A stretch of 64,000 nt of DNA from Palsa-504 sp963787645 (GTDB taxonomy: Bacteria; Actinomycetota; Actinomycetes; Streptosporangiales; Streptosporangiaceae), in contig CAWBDS010000013.1 in assembly GCA_963787645.1 (NCBI GenBank), forward strand, positions 62,001 through 126,000, in the 5' to 3' direction. Both the position numbers and the translations under genes were made by a program. Below the pieces are notes generated by a model. The model ran no database searches. It was not told the DNA's origin and was given only the letters and a program-made list of their open reading frames with translations. Below are positions 57,528-64,000 of the stretch, piece by piece. Each line of letters opens with the position of its first letter. Positions within the stretch are counted from its first letter, which is position 1.

Positions 57528-58211
57528 TCATGCTCCTCTGCCCGGGGATGGCCGCCACAACGCGACCACCCGTTCCTGTACTCGTGCTACGTCGTGCCTT
57601 CCCGGACCGTTCTGACGGCCCTGCCAGGGATGCGCGCGCTAAGGCGGCGCGCTCCACGGACGTCTCGCCTGGATCCACGGACGTCTCTCGCGGCCAGCGA
57701 CCCGGCCACTGCGATCAGCAACAGGGGCCGCCGTGGCCGGCTACCGGCTCACCGTGGCCGGCTACCGGGCCACCGTGATCAGCCCGGGTCGCGGCCTCGT
57801 CACTCGCTTGCCGTCGATGACTCATATCGGACTTCCTTTGAGTCTGAACCGGAGCAGCGGCTCTCCTGAATAACGTTATTTCGGGCGCTATCTCACAGCG
57901 TGATGGAACGTTCTTCTAAGGTCAAGGCCAGTTTCTATCTCGTTTCCAAACCGTGACACCTGGGTCTCGGGCGGAGAAAAGCCCATGCTCAGAGCGTTGT
58001 CCAGTTGTCTCACGATTGCAAGCGTTGATCATCGATAATTTTGCCCGCGGAGCCGCCACGCGGCGCAGAGATCATGGCGGGAGCGTCGTGAGCCAACGTT
58101 GTCCGGGGTTCGTATTGCCATCTCCGGACCGCCGGCTGGCGATCTAGTACCCGCCTACTTGTGTGCCACTCGGGGCGAAAGAGAAAACCTTGACGTCTGG
58201 CGGCTCCCGGG
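57528..58211. promoter_or_regulatory. Long leader/promoter region with LacI-type operator (57869-57880)
   Basis: No gene recognised in about 680 bp. AATAACGTTATT at 57869-57880 shares its core with the operator upstream of lacI. Closer to the gene are two short direct repeats: CCACGGACGTCTC near 57654 and 57675, and a 21-bp GTGGCCGGCTACCGG unit repeated near 57733. The operator's distance suggests a long untranslated leader or a second promoter. Confidence 0.55.
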
Positions 58212-60578
58212 TTACTTGTTCCGAAGCAATGGGGCGTGCGGTTGCGGCCGGGACGGACTGGCCGGGCTGCGCAGGTGGGCGGAGTCCGAGATCCGGGTGG
58301 TCCGGCGGGCCAGGACCAGCGCTGCCGCCGTGGCGATGGCCAGCGCGATGGCCAGGATCTCCGCGATGGTCGCAGCGGACAAGCCCGCTGCGATACCCGA
58401 TCCGATGCCGCTCGTCTGGCCCTGCATGTTGATCAGTCGCGGCGCGATGACCAGGCCCGCGATCGTCCCGCTGGCCACCCCGATCGCGGTCAGGATGGTG
58501 GTGTTGACCACCAGCGTGGCCATCACCTGACGCGGCGTGAGCCCCATCGCCTTGAGCACGCCGACCTCGTGCAGATGGTCTCGCAGCCCGACCGCCGTCG
58601 CGGTGAGCAGGTTGGCCAGCCCGATGACGCCCAGCAGGATGACGGCCACCGCCACCACCACCTGCACCACCGCGAGCCCGCTTTCCGGATTGGCCACCAG
58701 CTGCACGTCGAGCCGGTCGTGTGAGGCCTGGAGCAGGCTGGCCCGCGCCGCGGCGGCCGGCACGCCCGGTTTCAGTACCAGGCTGTAGGTCAGCGGCGGC
58801 GGCGCCCCGCCCGCGTCGGTCAGCGCGTCGAGCCCGAAATCCAGCACGTCCCCGTTGTTGTCCGGCTCGATGGTCCGGCCGACGATGTGCAAGATGACCG
58901 GTACTCCGTCGATCGTCGGCGAGATCCACGCGCCCACCCCGACGTGCATCAGGTCCAGGAAGCCCTGGCCGGCCACCGCCTCGTTGGCCGCATGGAACAT
59001 GTGTCCCTGGACCACCTGGAACGGGTACGGCCGCGAGGAATCTCCCATGGCCCGGGCGATGAAGGTGCCGTTGGCGCCCGGGAGCAGCGTGTCGAACTCA
59101 GCGCTCGGATACGACGCCCGCACCTGATCGTCCCCGCGGATCATGGCCAGCGTCTGCTTGTCGGACAAGCCGCCCTGGCTGACCGTGACCGCCGCGGCCA
59201 GGCCGATCCGGCCCGGATCCCTGGTGAAGCTGTCCACCGTCGACCAGCAGGTCAGCGCGATCGTGATCATCACCATCGGGATGGCCAGCCCGATCACCGT
59301 CACCGCCGCGGGCAGCCGCCGGGTCAGCGAGTCCCGGGCGCCCAGGACCAGCGGGGCCGGCAGGTGGACGAGCAGGCCGAGCCGGGCGATCAGGGACAGG
59401 TGGCCGCGTGGCGGGCTCGGCTGGACGGCCGCGACCGGCGAGACCCGGCCCGCCCGCCAGGCCGGGATGACGGTGGCGAGCGCCACGGTGAGCACGGTTC
59501 CGCCGCCGATCAGCGCCGCCCATGACCCGGACAGCGGGGCCAGTCCGAACCGCGTGCCGTCGGGCGGCCGCACGAACTCCGAGGCGGTCATGACGCGCGC
59601 CGCGGCCAGCCCCAGCACGGCCCCGGCCGTCCCCAGCACGGTCTGCTCGGCCAGCAGCATCCGCACCACCTGGCCGGGGGTGAACCCGAGCGCCTTGAGC
59701 ATCGCGATGTCCTGGCGCTGTACGAGCACGCGGCCCGCGGTCACGTTGGCGATCGCGCACGGCGCGGCCACCAGCGCGATGACCCCGAACAACGCGAGCA
59801 GCAGTCCGAGCAGCCGGTCGTTGCTGGCCATCGAGTTCTGCACCTGTTGCCAGGTCGAGTAGCGCAACACCGCCGAGTCCTCGGCCGCGCCGTTGTAGTA
59901 GTTGTAGATGGTCTGCACGACCTCGCTGGTGGCCAGGGCCGAATCGTCGTCCAGCCGCAGGCCGACCACCTTCTCGGTCTCGCTTGGCTGGGATTCGACC
60001 CGGGTCAGCAACGAGTGCTGCACCCAGATCAAGCCGGGCGTCCATTGCGGATAAAAGCCCTGGTCAGAGGTATCAGCCAGGCCGATGACGCGCATCGAGG
60101 CCTGCAGGCCGTCGATGCCGTTGACCACGATCTGGCTGCCCACGCCGAGGTGGACCGCGGCCGCGAACGAGGCCTCGAGCACGGCGCCGTCTGGCTGCGC
60201 GGCGCGCAGCCAGGTTCCGGCCACGATCAGCGGCGTGGACATGGCCGGCGGCGCGGGCGTCATCGAGCGCAGCTCCACCGGGGAGCGCGCCGCGCCCTGC
60301 TGCAGCGTCGCCGATGCGGCCTGGTACGGCTGGCTCACCTGGGCCACGCCCGGCAGCGAGCGCAGCTCGCTGGTGTCGGTCCCGTTCTGGAAGTAGACCA
60401 GGACGTCCGCCCCGCGGGTCCGGGCGAACAGCTGCTGCCACGGGTTCAGGGCGCCCTGCAGCAGCATCGTGGACAGGAACAGCGCGGCCACCACACCGGC
60501 CACGACCGCGATGGTGAGCAGCGCCTGGCCGCGATGAGCGCGCAGGTCCGCGCGTGCCCACCGCAGGGTGCCTCGCAC
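58212..60578 (-). CDS. FtsX-like ABC transporter permease (module 2)
   Basis: A 788-residue permease with a duplicated FtsX/MacB layout: N-terminal helix (ALLTIAVVAGVVAALFLSTM), extracellular domain, helices near 260-380 with FGVIALVAAPCAIANV, a central pair near 420 (AVTVIGLAIPMVMITIAL), a second extracellular domain, and C-terminal helices (VVVAVAVILLGVIGLANLL). The GTG start lies 6 bp after the ATPase stop. It resembles the 46894-49239 permease in size and order. Confidence 0.9.
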   Translation of the reverse strand: MRGTLRWARADLRAHRGQALLTIAVVAGVVAALFLSTMLLQGALNPWQQLFARTRGADVLVYFQNGTDTSELRSLPGVAQVSQPYQAASATLQQGAARSPVELRSMTPAPPAMSTPLIVAGTWLRAAQPDGAVLEASFAAAVHLGVGSQIVVNGIDGLQASMRVIGLADTSDQGFYPQWTPGLIWVQHSLLTRVESQPSETEKVVGLRLDDDSALATSEVVQTIYNYYNGAAEDSAVLRYSTWQQVQNSMASNDRLLGLLLALFGVIALVAAPCAIANVTAGRVLVQRQDIAMLKALGFTPGQVVRMLLAEQTVLGTAGAVLGLAAARVMTASEFVRPPDGTRFGLAPLSGSWAALIGGGTVLTVALATVIPAWRAGRVSPVAAVQPSPPRGHLSLIARLGLLVHLPAPLVLGARDSLTRRLPAAVTVIGLAIPMVMITIALTCWSTVDSFTRDPGRIGLAAAVTVSQGGLSDKQTLAMIRGDDQVRASYPSAEFDTLLPGANGTFIARAMGDSSRPYPFQVVQGHMFHAANEAVAGQGFLDLMHVGVGAWISPTIDGVPVILHIVGRTIEPDNNGDVLDFGLDALTDAGGAPPPLTYSLVLKPGVPAAAARASLLQASHDRLDVQLVANPESGLAVVQVVVAVAVILLGVIGLANLLTATAVGLRDHLHEVGVLKAMGLTPRQVMATLVVNTTILTAIGVASGTIAGLVIAPRLINMQGQTSGIGSGIAAGLSAATIAEILAIALAIATAAALVLARRTTRISDSAHLRSPASPSRPQPHAPLLRNK

Positions 60579-60584
60579 CTGGCC

Positions 60585-61360
<776 letters not shown>

Positions 61361-61364
<4 letters not shown>

Positions 61365-61867
61365 ACGAACTCCTCCTGGCATCGTTCCAGCCAGTCGAGG
61401 TCGGCCTGCAGGTGCAGGACGGCCCCCTCGATCAGCAGCCGGGCCGCGGTATCGGCCGGATCGGTATCGGCCTGCAGGTCGGTGAGCCGGCGCATGAGGC
61501 CCAGATAGTGCCTGCGCTGCTTGTTCATCAGGGCCATCCGGTCGGCCAGCCCGGCCATGGGGGCCAGGATCAGCTTGACGAAGAACTCGTCCCGGATCCG
61601 GGGCCCGTCGCTCGGCTCGTCGACCCACGCGGACAGCGCCTCCCGGCCGGCCGCGGTGAGCTCGTAGACGCGCTTATTCGGCCGCGTGGTCTGCTCGACG
61701 TCCTGGCTGCGTACCAGTCCGTCCTGTTCGAGCCGTTTGAGGGTGACGTACACCTGCCCGATGTTCGGCGAGGGATAGGCCTGGCCGAATGTCTGTTCCA
61801 GAGCGAGCTTCAGCTCGTAGCCGTGCGCCTGCTCTTTCGCGAGAAGCGCCAGCAGAGGCTGCCGCAC
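61361..61867 (-). CDS. PadR family regulator (module 2)
   Basis: A 168-residue PadR protein with a winged helix (PLLALLAKEQAHGYELKLALEQ, GQVYVTLKRLEQDGLVRS, RVYELTAAGREALSAW) and an intact C-terminal helical domain (MNKQRRHYLGLMRRL to LDWLERCQEE). GTG start with GGAGG upstream. Intact counterpart of the frameshifted regulator at 45694. It heads the operon with the ATPase and permease and is divergent from the binding-protein gene at 62093. Confidence 0.92.
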
Positions 61868-61919
61868 GGTCCTGTCACCTCCCGGGGCCCGGATCGGCCC
61901 GCGCGCTCAGATTAACGCT

Positions 61920-61936
61920 GTGCATAACAAATATGT
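61920..61936. promoter_or_regulatory. Candidate PadR site; related word at 62025-62040
   Basis: The minus strand reads ACATATTTGTTATGCAC here. ACATATTTCTAACCAC occurs on the plus strand at 62025, and GTGCATAACA recurs at 62042. These AT-rich related words lie upstream of both divergent genes. Confidence 0.4.
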
Positions 61937-62021
61937 AAGCCCCTGCGGCTGGCGAGTTACGGCCGGGGGTCCGGGATGGGCCGCCGGCCCCGGAATCTGC
62001 TGATAGGTCGGGGTGATCCGG

Positions 62022-62052
62022 TTGACATATTTCTAACCACGGTGCATAACAT
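62022..62052 (+). promoter_or_regulatory. Probable sigma70-type promoter of binding-protein gene
   Basis: TTGACA at 62022-62027 and TAACAT at 62047-62052 with a 19-base spacer. Its position argues that the coding region starts downstream of the ATG at 62051. Confidence 0.5.
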
Positions 62053-62092
62053 GCATCTACGAACCAACCGGACTGGTGGGGTGGTGGCCCGC

Positions 62093-63385
62093 ATGCGGCG
62101 TGCGATGCCGGCTATCGCCGCCGTCGCGGTCGCCCTCCTCCTGACGGCGGGAGCGGCCGGGTGTACATCGGGTGGTGCCTCGCCGAGCGCTTCGGCCCCG
62201 TCGACCAACGGGATCGGGCCGATCACGCTGGCCATCGGCAAGGACAATCCCGGCTGGCTGCAGGGCGTGATCACCGGCTGGAACCAGCGGTATCCCAGCC
62301 AGAAGGTCACCCTGCTGCTGCTGCCCGAGGCCTCGAACAACCAGCTGGCCGAGCTGGTCGCCAACCTCCAGGCCAAAAGCGACGAGTACGACGTCATCGA
62401 CATGGACGTGATCTGGACCGCGGAGTTCGCCTCCAACGGCTGGATCATCCCGCTGCCGCAGAGCCAGTTCCCGCTGAAGGATTTCCTCAAGCCGGCCGTC
62501 GACACCGCCATGTACCAGGGCCGGCTGTACGCCGTACCCGATTACAGCAACGCGGATCTGCTCTACTACCGCAAGGACATCCTGGCCAAGGCGGGTAAGC
62601 AGCCGCCCCGGACCTGGGCGCAGCTGGCCCAGCTGGCCAAGACCGTGGCACCGAAGTACGGCCTGGACGGGTACGCCGGCACGTTCGCCCCGTACGAGGG
62701 CCTGACCGTCAACTTCGCCTCGGCGGTTCAGTCGGCCGGCGGGTCGATCATGTCCTCCGACGACAACAAGATCACCGTGGACTCGCCGCAAGCCCTGGCC
62801 GGCCTGCAGTTCCTGGTCAGCGGTTTCCAGCAGGGCTGGATCCCGAAGGTCACGCTCACCTACGAGGAGGAGTCCTCACAGACCGCGTTCGAGGCCGGCA
62901 AGTTCCTGTTCCTGGACAACTGGCCCGACGTCTACGAGGCGCTGTCCACGCCCGGCGCGGACAACCAGGTCTACGACAAGTTCTGGTTCACGGCGCTGCC
63001 CGGCCCGCGCGGCCCCGGCTCCAGCTCGCTCGGCGGCGCCAACCTGGCCATCAGCGCGTATTCCCAGCACCAGCGGACGGCCCTGAACTTCATCAAGTAC
63101 ATGACGGACCTGGCCAACGAGAAGGAGATGCTCGCGCAAGGCTCGTTCCCGCCGGTGTGGACTCAGCTCTATACCGACCCGGCGCTGGTCCGCAGCTATC
63201 CCTACCTGCCCGTGCTCGAGCGGGCCATCAACTCCGCGCAACCGCGCCCGGCGATCACCAACTACGACCAGGCCAGCCTGGCCATCTCCAGCTCGGTGTA
63301 CCAGGCCCTCACCCACCAGAAGCAACCGCGGCAGGCCCTGGCCGAGATGGCGTCGCAGCTCACTCAGATCATCCGCGACGGCTGA
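62093..63385 (+). CDS. Extracellular solute-binding lipoprotein (family 1)
   Basis: A 430-residue lipoprotein: signal peptide RRAMPAIAAVAVALLLTAG, lipobox AAGC, then a sugar-type fold with QGVITGWNQRYPSQKVTLLLLP, VDTAMYQGRLYAVPDYSNADLLYYRKDIL, FAPYEGLTVNFASAVQSAGG and LFLDNWPDVYEAL. The ATG at 62093 is preferred; 62051 would overlap the probable -10 box, and GTG 62081 is another option. No permease genes follow within the window; a DapA-family gene comes next, 124 bp away. Confidence 0.88.
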   Translation: MRRAMPAIAAVAVALLLTAGAAGCTSGGASPSASAPSTNGIGPITLAIGKDNPGWLQGVITGWNQRYPSQKVTLLLLPEASNNQLAELVANLQAKSDEYDVIDMDVIWTAEFASNGWIIPLPQSQFPLKDFLKPAVDTAMYQGRLYAVPDYSNADLLYYRKDILAKAGKQPPRTWAQLAQLAKTVAPKYGLDGYAGTFAPYEGLTVNFASAVQSAGGSIMSSDDNKITVDSPQALAGLQFLVSGFQQGWIPKVTLTYEEESSQTAFEAGKFLFLDNWPDVYEALSTPGADNQVYDKFWFTALPGPRGPGSSSLGGANLAISAYSQHQRTALNFIKYMTDLANEKEMLAQGSFPPVWTQLYTDPALVRSYPYLPVLERAINSAQPRPAITNYDQASLAISSSVYQALTHQKQPRQALAEMASQLTQIIRDG

Positions 63386-63509
63386 CGGGGCAGCTGACGC
63401 GGGTCGGCCAGCGCTGGCCGCACGGGGGCCGGCCAGCCTGGCGGGATTTCCCGCTGGGGTGTCCGAATGCCGCCTACTCGACGCATCCGGTTGCGGGTAG
63501 CGTTCGGGT

Positions 63510-64000
63510 ATGACGACAACCAGCGCGCCGTTCGGCCACATGGTGACGGCGATGATCACCCCCATGACCCCCGATGGGGTCATCGACTACGACGGGGCCG
63601 CCCGCCTCGCGGAGTACCTGGTTACCGACATGCGCAACGACGCCCTGGTGGTGAACGGGACCACCGGGGAGGCTCCGACCACCACCGATGCGGAGAAAGA
63701 ACGCCTGATCCGGGTGGTGCTCGAGGCGGTCGGCTCGCGCGCCCAGGTGGTCGCCGGAGTCGGCACCAACATCACCGCGCACACCATCGAGCTGGCCCTC
63801 AGCGCCGAACGCGCCGGAGCGCACGGCCTGCTGGTCGTGACCCCGTACTACAACAAGCCGCCGCAGGCCGCCCTCGAGGCCCACTTCACCGCGGTCGCCG
63901 ACGCGACCGGCCTGCCGGTGCTCATCTACGACATCCCCGGCCGGACCGCCGCCGAGGTGAAGACCGAGACGCTGATCAAGCTGGCCGTCCACCCCCGGAT
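63510..64000 (+). CDS. DapA/dihydrodipicolinate synthase family protein, N-terminal part (cut by window end)
   Basis: Class I aldolase of the DapA/N-acetylneuraminate lyase family, about 163 residues visible. The substrate-binding GTTGEAPT loop (about residue 50), the PYYNKPPQ segment and the YDIPGRT motif with the catalytic Tyr are present. The Schiff-base Lys lies beyond the window. Features fit 4-hydroxy-tetrahydrodipicolinate synthase, but sugar-acid aldolases of the same family cannot be excluded, especially next to a sugar-type binding protein. ATG at 63510 with only a weak ribosome-binding site. Confidence 0.9.
   Translation, partial: MTTTSAPFGHMVTAMITPMTPDGVIDYDGAARLAEYLVTDMRNDALVVNGTTGEAPTTTDAEKERLIRVVLEAVGSRAQVVAGVGTNITAHTIELALSAERAGAHGLLVVTPYYNKPPQAALEAHFTAVADATGLPVLIYDIPGRTAAEVKTETLIKLAVHPR

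Overview
The window looks like chromosome of a high-GC actinomycete. Coding frames are strongly biased to G or C at third positions, GTG starts are common, and ATGA/GTGA stop-start overlaps are frequent. Transporter-rich catabolic operons, PadR, LacI and OmpR-type regulators, lipoprotein binding proteins and a seven-repeat secreted protein fit the same picture. The species cannot be named from the sequence alone. No tRNA, rRNA, CRISPR array or replication origin was seen.

Region 1 (1-4.5 kb): the end of an aldehyde dehydrogenase gene, then an amidohydrolase gene split exactly by an IS1380-family element (1134-2846), then a PadR regulator facing a small membrane-protein gene across a perfect palindrome.

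Region 2 (4.5-23.3 kb) is the main system, a CoA-thioester catabolic island. It holds an acyl-CoA dehydrogenase, a zinc alcohol dehydrogenase, an LLM-type flavin oxidoreductase, an HSL-type hydrolase and a decayed second acyl-CoA dehydrogenase. A tight six-gene operon follows: two CaiB-type CoA-transferase subunits, two hotdog dehydratase subunits, an ADP-forming acyl-CoA synthetase, and a thiolase-like protein fused to a crotonase. A MenB/BadI-like crotonase, a complete RbsABC-type importer and an SDR dehydrogenase complete the set. All six promoter regions carry versions of one 16-bp dyad (about TATGAT-N4-ATCATA), which suggests a single regulator that is not encoded in the window. I infer uptake of a small cyclic or polyhydroxylated compound, CoA activation and ring opening or chain shortening; the substrate is unknown.

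Region 3 (23.5-32 kb): a beta-propeller protein and a small exported protein converge on a SCO1-like lipoprotein and a polysaccharide deacetylase-like lipoprotein. A response regulator/histidine kinase pair and a D-alanyl-D-alanine carboxypeptidase follow. GTGAC repeats phased at 11 or 22 bp lie upstream of the regulator and of the carboxypeptidase. A second, almost identical IS1380 copy (30082-31795, opposite orientation) sits between the carboxypeptidase and a small membrane-protein gene, whose C-terminus it has rewritten.

Region 4 (32-45.6 kb) is a patchwork: SRPBCC, YCII and ASCH proteins, a VapC relic, an IS630-family element, a lactate permease, a G1-type endopeptidase, a seven-repeat secreted propeller, a broken arylsulfotransferase-like gene, an orphan peptide-type binding protein, an LMW-phosphatase-like protein, a CCG-domain protein and a FhuF-like iron-sulfur protein.

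Region 5 (45.6-64 kb) is transport. Two similar PadR + LolD-type ATPase + FtsX-type permease modules (the first PadR frameshifted) flank a LacI-controlled sugar importer with a PfkB kinase. The LacI-type palindrome ATAACGTTAT occurs both upstream of lacI and upstream of the binding-protein gene. The window ends with another sugar-type binding protein and the start of a DapA-family gene.
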